This document shows, piece by piece, positions 1-9,329 of a stretch of DNA of 64,000 bases (position 1 is its first letter; the number at the start of each line of letters is the position of its first letter). The position numbers and the translations under genes are program-made. The notes below the pieces were generated by a model. The model did not search any database. It was given only the letters and a program-made list of their open reading frames with translations, and was not told where the DNA came from. This DNA is from Microbacterium sp. H1-D42 (GTDB taxonomy: Bacteria; Actinomycetota; Actinomycetes; Actinomycetales; Microbacteriaceae): positions 1,178,001 through 1,242,000 of the forward strand of contig NZ_CP093342.1 in NCBI RefSeq assembly GCF_022637555.1, given 5' to 3'.

Positions 1-245
1 GGACCACCGGCCTTGACCATGATGATCGCCGTCCGCGGCTTCACCAGCGACGCGGCGAACTCCTCATACGAGAACGCCGGCACGAACCCCGCCTCCGGAT
101 GCGCGGCCACCAACTCATCCGTCTTCACCCGGGAACGATTCAACACCGCCACCGTGTTGCCCTCGCGAGAGGCCAGATTACGGGCCAGATTCGACCCCAT
201 CACAGCCAGGCCGACGACTCCGATGTTGGCAGATGCTTCGGGCAC
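1..245 (-). CDS. gnd: 6-phosphogluconate dehydrogenase, N-terminal part (cut by window edge)
   Basis: This is the N-terminal 81 codons of the NADP(+)-dependent enzyme that oxidises and decarboxylates 6-phosphogluconate to ribulose 5-phosphate in the pentose phosphate pathway. The dinucleotide-binding Rossmann motif GVVGLAVMGSNLA lies at residues 9-21 and is followed by the NRSRVKTDEL segment typical of the 6PGDH family. I chose the GTG at 245 because a GAGGAG ribosome binding site sits 6 nt upstream. The catalytic and C-terminal helical domains lie outside the window, so completeness and the NAD/NADP preference cannot be judged. Confidence 0.93.
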   Translation of the reverse strand, partial: MPEASANIGVVGLAVMGSNLARNLASREGNTVAVLNRSRVKTDELVAAHPEAGFVPAFSYEEFAASLVKPRTAIIMVKAGG

Positions 246-343
246 AGTGAACTCCTCGAGGGCAACGGGTGGATCGTTATCAGCGTACCGTCACCGATCG
301 TGCACCCGGGCGCATGTGACGCCCCGAACCCTCGGCGCGGAGT

Positions 344-469
344 TCAGTCCTTGCGGTAGCCGGAGCGGCCCATCGCGAAGAGTGCACCGAAAGTGGCGAC
401 GACAGCGCCGACGGCCATGAGCCCGATCAGCCAGAGGATCGCGTGGGAGATGAAGGCGGCATCAAGCAT
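344..469 (-). CDS. 41-aa predicted single-span membrane protein
   Basis: This is a short reading frame of unknown function. It encodes one long hydrophobic stretch at about residues 10-33 (LWLIGLMAVGAVVATFGALF) and a basic end, RSGYRKD, so it should span the membrane once. The ATG at 469 has no clear ribosome binding site. Supporting points are its position 98 nt downstream of a divergent, otherwise gene-free stretch, and the coherent membrane-anchor composition, which a random frame in this GC-rich DNA would rarely give. It may be a real small protein of the kind often left unannotated, but I cannot assign a function. Confidence 0.5.
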   Translation of the reverse strand: MLDAAFISHAILWLIGLMAVGAVVATFGALFAMGRSGYRKD

Positions 470-583
470 GGCAACAGCATATCGACGTTTCCGGTACGAT
501 GGAGGAGTTCCTCGGCGAGGGATGAGTCGTGCACGCGCGACACATCCGTGATCGACGCGGTGATGTGAGCACAGTGGTCCTTC

Positions 584-608
584 GAAGATCACGGGTCTTC
601 TGAAGATC
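584..608 (+). promoter_or_regulatory. rplY leader with two alternative hairpins
   Basis: GAAGATC occurs twice (584-590 and 602-608), and TCTTC at 596-600 can pair with either copy. The two pairings exclude each other, which resembles a small attenuator in the roughly 110-nt leader of the L25 gene. No experimental leader is known to me for this family, so the regulatory role is inference. Confidence 0.3.
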
Positions 609-693
609 GTGGCTGCACCTCCTCGTGTCCGAGTCCGAGGCGCCGATCCATGACCACCGCGCGAACATCCCGCGCGTCTGAAGGAGAACCACC

Positions 694-1308
694 ATGTCTG
701 ACGACAACAAGGTCCACGTCGACCTCCGCACCAACTTCGGCAAGGGCTTCGCCCGTCGCCTGCGCGCCGAGGGCAAGATCCCCGCGGTCGTCTACGGCCA
801 CGGCACCGACCCGGTGCACGTCGCACTGCCCGGCCACCAGGTCTCGCTGATCATCCGTCGCGCCAACGCGCTGCTCGACCTCGACATCGACGGCAAGTCG
901 CAGCTCGCGCTGGTCAAGGACGTGCAGAAGGACCCGGTGCGCCAGATCATCGAGCACATCGACTTGCTGGTCGTCAAGAAGGGCGAGAAGGTCGTCGTCG
1001 AGGTTCCGATCGTCGTCACCGGCGAGTCGTTCAGCGGCACCATCGTCACGGTGGACGTCGCGACCATCAAGCTCGAGGTCGAGGCCACCCACATCCCCGA
1101 GCACCTCGAGGTCAGCGTCGAGGGCCTGGAGGAGGGCGCTCACATCACCGCCGGCGACGTGAAGCTGCCCAAGGGCGCTGCACTGCTCGACGAGCCCGAC
1201 GTGCTGCTCGTCGCCGTCTCCATCCCGGCCGCTGAGGTCGCGGAGGAGAACGCTGAGGAGGCTGCCGCAGCTCCCGCTGAACAGGCCGCCGAGGCCGCCG
1301 CGGAGTGA
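694..1308 (+). CDS. rplY: 50S ribosomal protein L25 / general stress protein Ctc
   Basis: This 204-residue protein belongs to the long L25/TL5/Ctc class, which binds 5S rRNA in the central protuberance of the large ribosomal subunit. Residues 1-95 form the L25 beta-barrel domain (start MSDDNKVHVDLRTNFGKGFA). Residues 100-180 form the C-terminal TL5-type domain, recognisable from EVPIVVTGESF and the AHITAGDV region. The last 20 residues are an Ala/Glu-rich tail common in actinobacteria. AAGGAG about 8 nt before the ATG supports the start. It is followed by a hairpin terminator and then pth, the same rplY-pth order seen in many bacteria. Confidence 0.95.
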   Translation: MSDDNKVHVDLRTNFGKGFARRLRAEGKIPAVVYGHGTDPVHVALPGHQVSLIIRRANALLDLDIDGKSQLALVKDVQKDPVRQIIEHIDLLVVKKGEKVVVEVPIVVTGESFSGTIVTVDVATIKLEVEATHIPEHLEVSVEGLEEGAHITAGDVKLPKGAALLDEPDVLLVAVSIPAAEVAEENAEEAAAAPAEQAAEAAAE

Positions 1309-1326
1309 TCCGCTGAGATGTCGACG

Positions 1327-1355
1327 GAGGGGGCGCGAGCTGATCGCGTCCCCTC
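1327..1355 (+). terminator. Hairpin terminator after rplY
   Basis: Twelve-base arms GAGGGGGCGCGA and TCGCGTCCCCTC enclose the loop GCTGA, with one G-U pair in RNA. The hairpin is followed by TGTCATAT, lies 18 nt after the rplY stop, and separates it from pth. Confidence 0.7.
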
Positions 1356-1408
1356 TGTCATATCCGGCTCACAATGGTGAGCGACAATTGTCAGCGAGAG
1401 GAGCGAGC

Positions 1409-1993
1409 ATGGCGTCCACGTGGCTGATCGTGGGGCTCGGCAATCCGGGACCCCGCTACGCGGCGACCCGGCACAACATCGGTCAGATGGTGCTCGATGA
1501 GCTCGCCGACCGCCGCAATGAGCGATTCCGCGAGCACAAGGCCGGCGCGCGCGTCATCGAAACCTGGCTCCGCCCAGGCGGCGACAAACTGGTGCTGGCC
1601 AAGCCCAACTCGTTCATGAACGTCTCCGGCACCCCTGTCGCAGCACTGGCGCGCTTCTACTCCGTCGAACCGGAGCACGTGGTCGTCGTGCACGACGAGC
1701 TGGACATCCCGTTCGACAGCATCCGACTCAAGATCGGCGGCGGTCACGGCGGGCACAACGGCGTCCGAGACGTCGCCCTCGCCCTCACAACGGCGGAGTT
1801 CCCGCGCGTGCGCGTGGGCGTCGGACGCCCTCCTGGGCGTCAGGACCCGGCCGACTGGGTGCTCTCGCCGTTCGGTTCAGCCGAGCAGAAGACGCTGCCG
1901 ATCTTGATCTCAGACGCGGCGGATGCTGTCGAGCAGCTGGTCGGCGACGGATTGCTCACAGCGCAGCAGAAGCACCACGCACCGCGCGGCTGA
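1409..1993 (+). CDS. pth: Peptidyl-tRNA hydrolase
   Basis: This 194-residue enzyme releases tRNA from peptidyl-tRNA that has dropped off the ribosome. The family signatures are present: VGLGNPGPRY at residues 8-17, catalytic His22 in TRHNIG, FMNVSG, and the substrate-gripping HDELDI motif followed by the Gly/His-rich GGGHGGHNG loop. I chose the ATG at 1409 over a TTG 21 nt upstream because AGAGGAG precedes it by 6 nt. Length is normal. It converges on the membrane protein gene ending at 2021. Confidence 0.96.
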   Translation: MASTWLIVGLGNPGPRYAATRHNIGQMVLDELADRRNERFREHKAGARVIETWLRPGGDKLVLAKPNSFMNVSGTPVAALARFYSVEPEHVVVVHDELDIPFDSIRLKIGGGHGGHNGVRDVALALTTAEFPRVRVGVGRPPGRQDPADWVLSPFGSAEQKTLPILISDAADAVEQLVGDGLLTAQQKHHAPRG

Positions 1994-2020
1994 CGTGCGC
2001 GTGCCGCAGCACGCCGGGGC

Positions 2021-2530
2021 TCAGAGCGACCCGACGGCTGCGCCGACGCCGAATGTCGCGAAGACGGCGAGGAAGAAGAACGCCGGGCCGACCGCCGCGA
2101 GAATGATCGCGGTGATCCCGAGGCCGCGGCCACGCCGCTTCGCCGTCGCGATGATGCCGATGACCAGGGCCGTGATGCCGATGGCCGTGCCGACCCAGAA
2201 CGTCACCTCTGCCCACAGCACCTGCATGCGTGCGGGTGCCAGCAGGGCGAGGTCGTCCTGGAACGTCGACTCGACGCTGACGTCGATGGCCGTGACCGGC
2301 ACGAGCACGCCGATCTGGTAGCCGAACACCGCGCCGACGATCGGGACGACCACTGCCGCGATCAACGACAGCACCAGCGCGATCGCGCCGGTGGCACGCG
2401 ATGCCGGGGGCTCGACGTACGGCACCATGTATCCGCCGGCCGGAGCAGGGTAGCCGCCGATCGGCACGCCGTACGCGCCCGAGGGCGGCGCCGGCGGGGG
2501 AGGGGGAGGGGATCCGAAGGGCTCAGACAC
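2021..2530 (-). CDS. Proline-rich small membrane protein (DUF4190-like)
   Basis: This 169-residue protein has a Pro/Gly/Tyr-rich cytoplasmic head (residues 1-42: a run of prolines, then repeated GGY elements) and three hydrophobic spans at about 46-75, 108-128 and 136-165. The charged loop AKRRGRGLG lies between the last two spans. The layout matches the widespread actinobacterial DUF4190-type proteins, whose function is unknown. The GTG start at 2530 lies inside the end of trpS (8-nt overlap), so it is likely translated from the trpS message. No enzymatic motif is visible. Confidence 0.75.
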   Translation of the reverse strand: MSEPFGSPPPPPPAPPSGAYGVPIGGYPAPAGGYMVPYVEPPASRATGAIALVLSLIAAVVVPIVGAVFGYQIGVLVPVTAIDVSVESTFQDDLALLAPARMQVLWAEVTFWVGTAIGITALVIGIIATAKRRGRGLGITAIILAAVGPAFFFLAVFATFGVGAAVGSL

Positions 2531-3527
2531 GGCGCAGCAGCCCTACCTTGTCGTAGACGTCGGAGAGCGTGGCGTCCGCCACAGCATCCGCCTTCGCCGC
2601 GTTGACCGCGAGGATGCGATCGAGCTCGGCAGGGTCGGCGAGCAGCTCGTTCGCACGCTCGCGCACCGGACCGAACTCCTCGACGACGACCTCTGCGAGG
2701 CCCTTCTTGAAGTCGCCGTAGCCACGGCCCGCGTATTCGTCTTCGATGGAGCCGACCTGGCGGCCGCTCAGTGCCGCATAGATCGTCAGCAGGTTCGAGA
2801 CGCCCGGCTTGTTCTCGCGGTCGAAGCGCACAGAGCCCTCGTTGTCTGTCACGGCGCGCATGATCTTCTTCGCGGACTTGGCCGGGTCATCCAGCAGCCA
2901 CAGCACGCCGGCGTCGCTCTCGGCCGACTTCGACATCTTCGCGCTGGGGTTCTGCAGGTCGTAGATCCGCGCGGTCTCCTTCTGGATGACCGGCATCGGC
3001 ACAGTGAACGCCTTGCCGAAGCGCTTGTTGAACCGCTCAGCGAGATCGCGGGTCAGCTCGACGTGCTGCTTCTGGTCGTCGCCCACAGGCACGAGCTCGC
3101 TCTGGTACAGCAGGATGTCGGCTGCCATCAGCACCGGGTAGGTGAACAGGCCCACCGACGTGGAGTCCTGCCCGTAGCGCGCGGACTTGTCCTTGAACTG
3201 GGTCATCCGACCGGCCTCGCCGAAGCCGGTGATCGTGCTGAGGATCCAGGCGAGCTCCGCGTGCGCACGCACATGCGACTGCACGTACAGCGTGGACTTC
3301 GACGGCTCGATGCCGGCGGCGATGTACTGCGCGGCGGTGCGCCGCGTCTTCTCGCGAAGCTCCTCCGGCTGCTGCGGCACCGTGATGGCGTGCAGATCGA
3401 CCACCGAGAAGAACGCGTCGTACGAGGTCTGCATGTCACGCCACTGCAGGAGCGCCCCGATGTAGTTGCCGGCCTGGAGGGAGTCGGCGGAGGGCTGCAT
3501 TCCGGAATAGAGGCGTGGTCTGGTCAC
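2523..3527 (-). CDS. trpS: Tryptophanyl-tRNA synthetase
   Basis: This 334-residue class I aminoacyl-tRNA synthetase charges tRNA(Trp). The HIGH-type segment appears as GNYIGAL after PSADSLQA, and the second ATP-binding motif is [10 protein letters not shown]. The DLHAITVPQ and [13 protein letters not shown] motifs of bacterial TrpRS are also present. Translation starts at the GTG at 3527. TAGGAT ends 7 nt upstream and no ribosome binding site is seen, so the message is probably leaderless. The 3' end overlaps the proline-rich membrane protein gene. Confidence 0.97.
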   Translation of the reverse strand: MTRPRLYSGMQPSADSLQAGNYIGALLQWRDMQTSYDAFFSVVDLHAITVPQQPEELREKTRRTAAQYIAAGIEPSKSTLYVQSHVRAHAELAWILSTITGFGEAGRMTQFKDKSARYGQDSTSVGLFTYPVLMAADILLYQSELVPVGDDQKQHVELTRDLAERFNKRFGKAFTVPMPVIQKETARIYDLQNPSAKMSKSAESDAGVLWLLDDPAKSAKKIMRAVTDNEGSVRFDRENKPGVSNLLTIYAALSGRQVGSIEDEYAGRGYGDFKKGLAEVVVEEFGPVRERANELLADPAELDRILAVNAAKADAVADATLSDVYDKVGLLRRV

Positions 3528-3534
3528 GGTGTCA

Positions 3535-3540
3535 ATCCTA
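3535..3540 (-). promoter_or_regulatory. -10 element TAGGAT of trpS
   Basis: It ends 7 nt before the GTG start codon, placing the transcription start at or next to the start codon. Confidence 0.6.
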
Positions 3541-3572
3541 TGGTGCGCGCACGCAACCTCAGGAACCCCGCG

Positions 3573-4466
3573 TCAGTACGTGTAATCGACGATGACGGGC
3601 GCGTGGTCGCTCCAGCGCTCGGCGTACGTGGCGGCTCGGGCGATCGAGTAGCCGGTCGCGCGTGCCGCGAGGGGAGCGGTGGCGAGGTGGTAGTCGATCC
3701 GCCATCCGCTGTCGTTGTCGAACGCCTTGCCGCGCATCGACCACCAGGTGTAGGGCCCTTCGACCTCGCCGTGGTGCGCGCGGCCCACGTCGACCCAGCC
3801 GAGTCCCTTGCCCTCGCCCTCCGGAGCGTGCGCGCGCGTGTCGCTGAGCTGACCGACCATACCTCGGCCGATTCCCTCCTGACCGACCACGGGCTCGCCA
3901 GCGGTGCCGAGGAAGCGGTCGAAGTACGCTCGCTCCCGCGCCAGGAAGCCGGACTTCTTGACGTTGCCCTTCCAATTCAGGATGTCGAGCGGTCGATGCC
4001 CCACGTTCAGGTCGCCGGTCACCAGCGCGAGAGCGCCGTCGGCGCCGAGCTGTGACATCCGCTGCTCCATGGCGTCGAGGAACTTCCACTTCTCGTCCTG
4101 CTTGGGCGTGTCGGCTTCGCCGGAGTGCACGTACGCGCTCACGACGGTCAAGGGGGTCTCGCCGAGTGCGAAGTCCGTTTCGATCCAGCGGCCGGCGGAG
4201 TCGAAGTCGTCATCACCGAAGGTCGTGCGTGAGGCCAGCGCAGGATGGCGGCTGACGACGGCGACGCCTGAACGGCCCTTCGCCGTCGCCTTGTCGTGCA
4301 CGATCGACCAGTCGGGGAACGCGGCCTCGAGATGCTCGTCGTCAGCACGCACCTCCTGCAGCGTCAGGATGTCGACGTCTGCGGCGTCCAGCCAGCCGTG
4401 CAGGCCGTTGCGCACCGCCGCTCTGATCCCGTTGACGTTGACTGAGGCGATACGCAGATGAGGCAT
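3573..4466 (-). CDS. xthA: Exodeoxyribonuclease III family protein
   Basis: This 297-residue endonuclease/exonuclease/phosphatase-fold enzyme cuts DNA at apurinic sites in base excision repair. Visible family motifs are NVNGIRAA near the N-terminus, LQEVRADDEH with the metal-binding Glu, TGDLNVGH with catalytic Asp and Asn, and the C-terminal WSDHAPVIVDY with the catalytic Asp-His pair. The protein is slightly longer than E. coli XthA (268 aa) but otherwise ordinary. The ATG at 4466 follows TAGGCT by 6 nt, so the transcript is probably leaderless and its promoter lies only a few bases past the stop of the upstream gene. Confidence 0.94.
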   Translation of the reverse strand: MPHLRIASVNVNGIRAAVRNGLHGWLDAADVDILTLQEVRADDEHLEAAFPDWSIVHDKATAKGRSGVAVVSRHPALASRTTFGDDDFDSAGRWIETDFALGETPLTVVSAYVHSGEADTPKQDEKWKFLDAMEQRMSQLGADGALALVTGDLNVGHRPLDILNWKGNVKKSGFLARERAYFDRFLGTAGEPVVGQEGIGRGMVGQLSDTRAHAPEGEGKGLGWVDVGRAHHGEVEGPYTWWSMRGKAFDNDSGWRIDYHLATAPLAARATGYSIARAATYAERWSDHAPVIVDYTY

Positions 4467-4472
4467 GTCACC

Positions 4473-4478
4473 AGCCTA
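4473..4478 (-). promoter_or_regulatory. -10 element TAGGCT of xthA
   Basis: It lies 6 nt before the ATG and overlaps the stop codon region of the YihY-type gene, so xthA can be transcribed separately. Confidence 0.6.
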
Positions 4479-5738
4479 ATGATCGGCTCCGACACTCTTC
4501 TGCTTCCTGGCCACGGGGGCAGGCGGCGTGGCATCCTGCACCTGCTTCAGCTCCTCCTGCGCATCCCGTACGGCGCGGTCAGCCACCCAGCGCCGATACC
4601 ACGGTGCGGTCGCACGCTCGTCGACCGCGGTGCGCAGCCGCACCTGGGCGGCAAGCAGCAGTGCCTGATGCTCCTTCGCCAGGCGCTCGGCCTCGGTCTG
4701 CGGGATCAGTGCCACGTGGTTGTCGGATGCGGCCACCGCGATCCACGATGCGGCGACCAGCAGCACGATTCCGATCAGCCGGAACCACAGCAGCAGCACG
4801 ATGAACACAGTGAAGGTGACCAGCAGAGGGTTGGACGGCGAGTAGCTCAGGAACAGACCGAATCCGAGCTGCAGCACCGTGGTCGCGCTGGCACCGAGGA
4901 ACGCGCCTGGCAGGATGCGCCGCCAGGTGAGGCTGGTGCCGGTGAGAAAGCGGAACAGCGCGGCGAGCAGAGCCGTGTTCACGACGTAAAGGACGGCGAT
5001 GGTGAGGATACGGACGCTGGCGCTGAACAACGTCGACGTGTGACTCATCCCGACCAGAGTGAAGACGGTGTTCAGCGCCCAGGTGCCCATGGTGCTCAGG
5101 GCCGTTCCGATTAGCAGACCGACGCCGAAGGTGATCGCCGCGAGCAGATCCAGCGACTTCAGAAGGAAGTAGTTGCGGCGGTCAGGCGCGATGCCGAAGA
5201 CGCCGCGAACGGCCCGGCGAGCGAAGGAGATCGCGCCGATGGCGGTCCAGATCAGGGTACCCAAGGCGATGGCGCCTGTGATCCCCAGCGTGCCCGTCAT
5301 GCTGGTGGTGATCTCCTGCACATCTGCGACGGTGGCTACGCCGTGCTCGCCGATAAGGCCGGGGATGAAGGTGTTGATGGCGTCGATCAGGTTCGATACG
5401 GCCTCGTCGTCGTTGCCCAGCCACAGGCCGACGACGGCGAACGCCACGTAGATCGCCGCGAACGAGGCGAACAGGGTCTGATAGCTGACGCCTGCGGCCA
5501 GCAGGAAGCCCTCGTGCTGCAGGAAGTTGCGCCACACGCGCACCGGAAACAGCGCCATGGTGCGGCGGGTCAGTTTCGTGGCCCGCTCGATGGGCACGTC
5601 GAACCGCTCGCGCAGGCTCTCCTGCGTGAGTTCCCAGCGCTCGCGCAGATGCTGCTCTTCGCGCGCAGCCTCAGCGGCCACGCCGCGTCTGTCACGCGCG
5701 CTGGGACTCGCCGTCTTCGCAGGCTCGGTCTCGGTCAC
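4476..5738 (-). CDS. YihY/BrkB family inner membrane protein
   Basis: This 420-residue protein of the YihY/UPF0761 family has a charged N-terminal stretch (about residues 1-65, with many Arg and Glu) followed by six hydrophobic spans. The family segment VSYQTLFASFAAIYVAF begins at about residue 83, and the conserved WRRILPGAFLGA comes before the fifth span. A long charged helix rich in Glu, Arg and Gln closes the protein. The family was once called ribonuclease BN by mistake; its true role is not settled. The GTG start follows TACTCT by 6 nt, suggesting leaderless transcription. Confidence 0.88.
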   Translation of the reverse strand: MTETEPAKTASPSARDRRGVAAEAAREEQHLRERWELTQESLRERFDVPIERATKLTRRTMALFPVRVWRNFLQHEGFLLAAGVSYQTLFASFAAIYVAFAVVGLWLGNDDEAVSNLIDAINTFIPGLIGEHGVATVADVQEITTSMTGTLGITGAIALGTLIWTAIGAISFARRAVRGVFGIAPDRRNYFLLKSLDLLAAITFGVGLLIGTALSTMGTWALNTVFTLVGMSHTSTLFSASVRILTIAVLYVVNTALLAALFRFLTGTSLTWRRILPGAFLGASATTVLQLGFGLFLSYSPSNPLLVTFTVFIVLLLWFRLIGIVLLVAASWIAVAASDNHVALIPQTEAERLAKEHQALLLAAQVRLRTAVDERATAPWYRRWVADRAVRDAQEELKQVQDATPPAPVARKQKSVGADH

Positions 5739-5744
5739 GACCCC

Positions 5745-5750
5745 AGAGTA
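5745..5750 (-). promoter_or_regulatory. -10 element TACTCT of the YihY-type gene
   Basis: It ends 6 nt before the GTG at 5738; no ribosome binding site fits between them. Confidence 0.5.
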
Positions 5751-5759
5751 GCGATCAGA

Positions 5760-6548
5760 TCAGCGTCCGCCGCGCAGAACGGCCTGCTTGACCTCGGCGA
5801 TGGCCTTGGTGACCTCGATGCCGCGGGGGCACGCCTCGGTGCAGTTGAAGGTCGTGCGGCAGCGCCACACGCCCTCTTTGTCGTTGAGGATGTCCAGGCG
5901 CACGTCGGCCGCGTCATCGCGCGAGTCGAAGATGAAGCGGTGGGCGTTGACGATCGCCGCCGGACCGAAGTATTGGCCGTCGGTCCAGAAGATCGGGCAC
6001 GACGAGGTGCACGCCGCGCACAGGATGCACTTGGTGGTGTCGTCGTAGATCGCGCGGTCGGAGATCGACTGCACGCGCTCCTTGTTCTTCTCCGGCGTCG
6101 AGTTCGCGATGAGGAAGGGCTGCACCTCGCGGTAGGAGGCGAAGAACGGCTCCATGTCGACGATGAGGTCCTTCTCGAGCGGCAGACCCTTGATCGCCTC
6201 GACGTAGATCGGCTTCGAGATGTCGAGGTCCTTGATCAGCGTCTTGCAGGCGAGCCGGTTGCGGCCGTTGATGCGCATGGCATCGGATCCGCAGATGCCG
6301 TGGGCGCAGGAGCGCCGGAAGCTCAGTGAACCGTCGACCTCCCACTTGATCTTGTGCAGCGCGTCGAGCACGCGGTCGGTCGCGTACAGCTCGACGTCGT
6401 AGTCCACCCAGCGCGGCTCCTCATCGACCTCGGGGTCGAACCGACGGATGTTGAAGGTGACGAGGTAGGACTGAACACCGGAATCGGATGCTGCATCCGC
6501 GGCTTCTGCCGCGGCGGCCAGATCGGGTTCCACGAGTGCCTCGGACAT
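5760..6548 (-). CDS. sdhB: Succinate dehydrogenase iron-sulfur subunit
   Basis: This 262-residue subunit of respiratory complex II passes electrons from the flavoprotein to quinone. It carries the cysteines of the [2Fe-2S] centre (SCAHGICGSDAM and the later LACKTL), those of the [4Fe-4S] centre (CILCAACTSSCP) and of the [3Fe-4S] centre (CRTTFNCTEACPRG). The ATG overlaps the sdhA stop by one base (TGATG), so the two are translationally coupled. It is the last gene of the sdhCDAB operon. Confidence 0.97.
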   Translation of the reverse strand: MSEALVEPDLAAAAEAADAASDSGVQSYLVTFNIRRFDPEVDEEPRWVDYDVELYATDRVLDALHKIKWEVDGSLSFRRSCAHGICGSDAMRINGRNRLACKTLIKDLDISKPIYVEAIKGLPLEKDLIVDMEPFFASYREVQPFLIANSTPEKNKERVQSISDRAIYDDTTKCILCAACTSSCPIFWTDGQYFGPAAIVNAHRFIFDSRDDAADVRLDILNDKEGVWRCRTTFNCTEACPRGIEVTKAIAEVKQAVLRGGR

Positions 6549-8374
6549 CAGTACTTCCTCTCCATCGGCGGGTAATTGAACTCGCCCTTGTCGTTCTTCG
6601 TGAAGACGACGGGCTTCCAGTCCAGCTTGATGTGATCGGCCGGGGTCGACGAGTGCGGGTCGCCGGTCAGGTAGGCCATCGTGTGCTTCATGTAGTTCTC
6701 GTCGTCGCGGTTCGGGAAGTCGTCGCGCATGTGGCCGCCGCGGCTCTCCTCGCGGTTCTGCGCGGCGTAGACGACGACCTCGGCGATGTCGAGCAGGAAG
6801 CCGAGCTCGACTGCCTCGAGCAGGTCGGTGTTGAACCGCTTGCCCTTGTCGTCGACATGCACGTTCTTGTAGCGCTCGCGCAGCTCCTTGATGACGCCGA
6901 GCACATGCTCGAGCGACTCGTGGGTGCGGAACACCTGCGCGCCCTTGTCCATCTCGTCCTGCAGCTTCTTGCGCAGCACGGCGATGCGCTCGGTGCCCTG
7001 GTTGCTGCGAAGGCCCTCGATCATGCCACGCACGCCATCGACTGCGTCCTCAGGCATCGGCTGGAACTCTGCGGTCTTGACGTACTCGACTGCATTGCGG
7101 CCGGCGCGCTTGCCGAACACGTTGATGTCCAGCAGCGAGTTGGTGCCGAGGCGATTCGAGCCGTGCACGGACACGCAGGCGCACTCGCCCGCGGCGTACA
7201 GGCCGGGGACGGTCTCGGTGTTGTTCTGCAGCACTTCGGCGTTGTTGTTGGTGGGGATGCCGCCCATTGCGTAGTGCGCCGTCGGCATCACCGGCACCGG
7301 CTCGACGACCGGGTCCACGCCCAGATATGTGCGAGCGAACTCAGTGATGTCGGGGAGCTTCGTCTCGAGCACCTCGGCCCCGAGGTGCGTGCAGTCCAGG
7401 TAGACGTAGTCCTTGTGCGGGCCCGCTCCGCGGCCCTCCGCGACCTCCTGCACCATGCTGCGCGCGACGATGTCGCGGGGTGCGAGGTCCTTGATGGTGG
7501 GGGCGTAGCGCTCCATGAAGCGCTCACCCGAGGCGTTGCGCAGGATGGCGCCCTCACCACGGGCGCCCTCGGTGAGGAGGATGCCGAGGCCGGCGAGTCC
7601 GGTCGGATGGAACTGGAAGAACTCCAGGTCCTCCAGGGGCAGGCCCTTGCGCCACACGATGCCGACGCCGTCACCGGTGAGGGTGTGTGCGTTGGACGTG
7701 GTCTTGAAGATCTTGCCGAAGCCGCCGGTGGCGAAGATGACGGCCTTGGACTGGAACACGTGCAGCTCGCCGGTGGAGAGGTCGTAGGCGACGACGCCCG
7801 CGACCTGCGTCTTGCCCTCGGCATCCTTCACGGTGACGAGGTCGAGCACGTAGAACTCGTTGAAGAAGTTGATGCCGAGCTTCACGCAGTTCTGGAACAG
7901 CGTCTGCAGGATCATGTGACCGGTGCGGTCCGCGGCGTAGCAGGCGCGACGCACGGGAGTCTTGCCGTGTTCGGCGGTGTGCCCGCCGAAGCGACGCTGG
8001 TCGATCTTGCCATCGGGGGTGCGGTTGAACGGCAGACCCATGTTCTCGAGGTCGATGACCGCGTCGATGGCCTCCTTGGCGAGGATCTCGGCGGCATCCT
8101 GGTCGACGAGGTAGTCACCGCCCTTGACCGTGTCATAGGTGTGCCACTCCCAGTTGTCGTCCTCGACGTTGGCGAGCGCTGCGGCCATGCCGCCCTGCGC
8201 CGCACCGGTGTGCGAGCGAGTGGGGTACAGCTTCGAGATCACGGCGGTCTTCGCGCCGGGGCCCGCTTCGATCGCGGCACGCATGCCGGCGCCGCCGGCG
8301 CCCACGATGACGATGTCGAACTGGTGGTAATGCACGCCGTCGCGGACGACGGAATCTTGGGTCTGCGTAGTCAC
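6548..8374 (-). CDS. sdhA: Succinate dehydrogenase flavoprotein subunit
   Basis: This 608-residue catalytic subunit oxidises succinate to fumarate. It shows the FAD-binding [14 protein letters not shown] motif near residue 27, the covalent-flavin histidine in [12 protein letters not shown], the substrate region HPTGL, and [11 protein letters not shown] with the active-site segment. The GTG start at 8374 has a purine-rich site (AGAAGAAGG) about 10 nt upstream. It is the third gene of sdhCDAB, 19 nt after sdhD. Confidence 0.98.
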   Translation of the reverse strand: MTTQTQDSVVRDGVHYHQFDIVIVGAGGAGMRAAIEAGPGAKTAVISKLYPTRSHTGAAQGGMAAALANVEDDNWEWHTYDTVKGGDYLVDQDAAEILAKEAIDAVIDLENMGLPFNRTPDGKIDQRRFGGHTAEHGKTPVRRACYAADRTGHMILQTLFQNCVKLGINFFNEFYVLDLVTVKDAEGKTQVAGVVAYDLSTGELHVFQSKAVIFATGGFGKIFKTTSNAHTLTGDGVGIVWRKGLPLEDLEFFQFHPTGLAGLGILLTEGARGEGAILRNASGERFMERYAPTIKDLAPRDIVARSMVQEVAEGRGAGPHKDYVYLDCTHLGAEVLETKLPDITEFARTYLGVDPVVEPVPVMPTAHYAMGGIPTNNNAEVLQNNTETVPGLYAAGECACVSVHGSNRLGTNSLLDINVFGKRAGRNAVEYVKTAEFQPMPEDAVDGVRGMIEGLRSNQGTERIAVLRKKLQDEMDKGAQVFRTHESLEHVLGVIKELRERYKNVHVDDKGKRFNTDLLEAVELGFLLDIAEVVVYAAQNREESRGGHMRDDFPNRDDENYMKHTMAYLTGDPHSSTPADHIKLDWKPVVFTKNDKGEFNYPPMERKY

Positions 8375-8393
8375 AGTCTGTTTGCCTTCTTCT

Positions 8394-8834
8394 CTAGCCC
8401 TGCGCCTGGCAGGTCTCCCACAGCGTGCTGGATTCGGTCACACCCAGGCAGGGGTCGAACGTGAACACCACGAGGGTGCCGAGGATGATCAGCAGGCCTG
8501 CGGCCAGGCCGAGAGCCCACACCAGCGCGGTGCGCACCTTGGCGTGGGTGACGTAGTCGTTGACGATGGTGCGCATGCCGTTCGCGCCGTGGATCAGTGC
8601 GAGCCACAGCATCAGCACGTCCCACCACTGCCAGAACGGGTCGGCGAACTTGCCCGCGACAAAGCCGAAGTCGAGGGCGTGGATGCCGTCGCCGAGCATC
8701 AGGTTGACGAACAGGTGGCCGAAGATCAGCACGACGAGCACGACGCCCGAGGCGCGCATGAACAGCCAGCCCCACTTCTCGAGGTTGAATCCGCGCTTGC
8801 GGCGCGCTGGTGCGACAGCGGTCTGGGTGGACAT
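8394..8834 (-). CDS. sdhD: Succinate dehydrogenase membrane anchor subunit D
   Basis: This 146-residue protein has three transmembrane spans that help anchor complex II and form the quinone and haem site. Recognisable features are the Arg and Ser of FMRASGVV before the first span, the His in IFGHLFVN and the His in [13 protein letters not shown], candidates for haem and quinone contacts. The ATG overlaps the sdhC stop by one base (TGATG). I chose it over the longer upstream frame, which runs into sdhC. Confidence 0.93.
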   Translation of the reverse strand: MSTQTAVAPARRKRGFNLEKWGWLFMRASGVVLVVLIFGHLFVNLMLGDGIHALDFGFVAGKFADPFWQWWDVLMLWLALIHGANGMRTIVNDYVTHAKVRTALVWALGLAAGLLIILGTLVVFTFDPCLGVTESSTLWETCQAQG

Positions 8835-9268
8835 CAGTGCTCTCCTCCGAAGCCGGCGAACGCGAGGGCGAGGTGGCGGGGGATGAACCCGGCCATGATC
8901 ACTGCCCAGACGCCGATCACGATCCAGAAGAGCTGGCGCTGGTACTTGGCACCCTTGGACCAGAAGTCCACCATGATGATGCGCAGGCCGTTCATGGCGT
9001 GGAACGCGATGCCGGCGACCAGCACGACCTCGCCGAACGCCATGATCGGGTTCTTGTAGGTGCCGATGACCGCGTCGTACGCCTCGGGAGATACCCGGAT
9101 GAGCGCCGTGTCGAGCACGTGCACCAGCAGGAAGAAGAAGATCGCGACGCCGGTGATGCGATGCAGCACCCAGGACCACATTCCCTCTCGCCCCCGGTAG
9201 AGCGTGCCGCGCGGAGCCTTCGAGGTGGTCTCCGAAATCGACGGTGTCAAGCGTGTGCTCGTGGACAC
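8834..9268 (-). CDS. sdhC: Succinate dehydrogenase cytochrome b556 subunit
   Basis: This is the first gene of the operon, 144 residues. The SdhC signature RGREGMWSWVLHRITG carries the quinone-site Ser/Arg region, and LLVHVLDTA and GIAFHAMNGLR supply further histidines for haem b. I placed the start at the GTG at 9268 because GGGAGGA lies 7 nt upstream; a longer frame to 9331 has no such site. The promoter should lie in the 162-bp divergent region shared with the mannose-1-phosphate guanylyltransferase gene. Confidence 0.92.
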   Translation of the reverse strand: MSTSTRLTPSISETTSKAPRGTLYRGREGMWSWVLHRITGVAIFFFLLVHVLDTALIRVSPEAYDAVIGTYKNPIMAFGEVVLVAGIAFHAMNGLRIIMVDFWSKGAKYQRQLFWIVIGVWAVIMAGFIPRHLALAFAGFGGEH

Positions 9269-9329
9269 GTCGTCCTCCCTGATCGATGAGATGTCGGGTG
9301 CGTGCATCAGGGCACGCCCCGCCGTGTCC

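Noticed and set aside
6488..8464. A 658-codon plus-strand frame opposite sdhA
   Set aside because: It mirrors the minus-strand succinate dehydrogenase gene. Long antisense frames are expected at this GC content, and the protein is His/Val/Asp-rich with no family motif.
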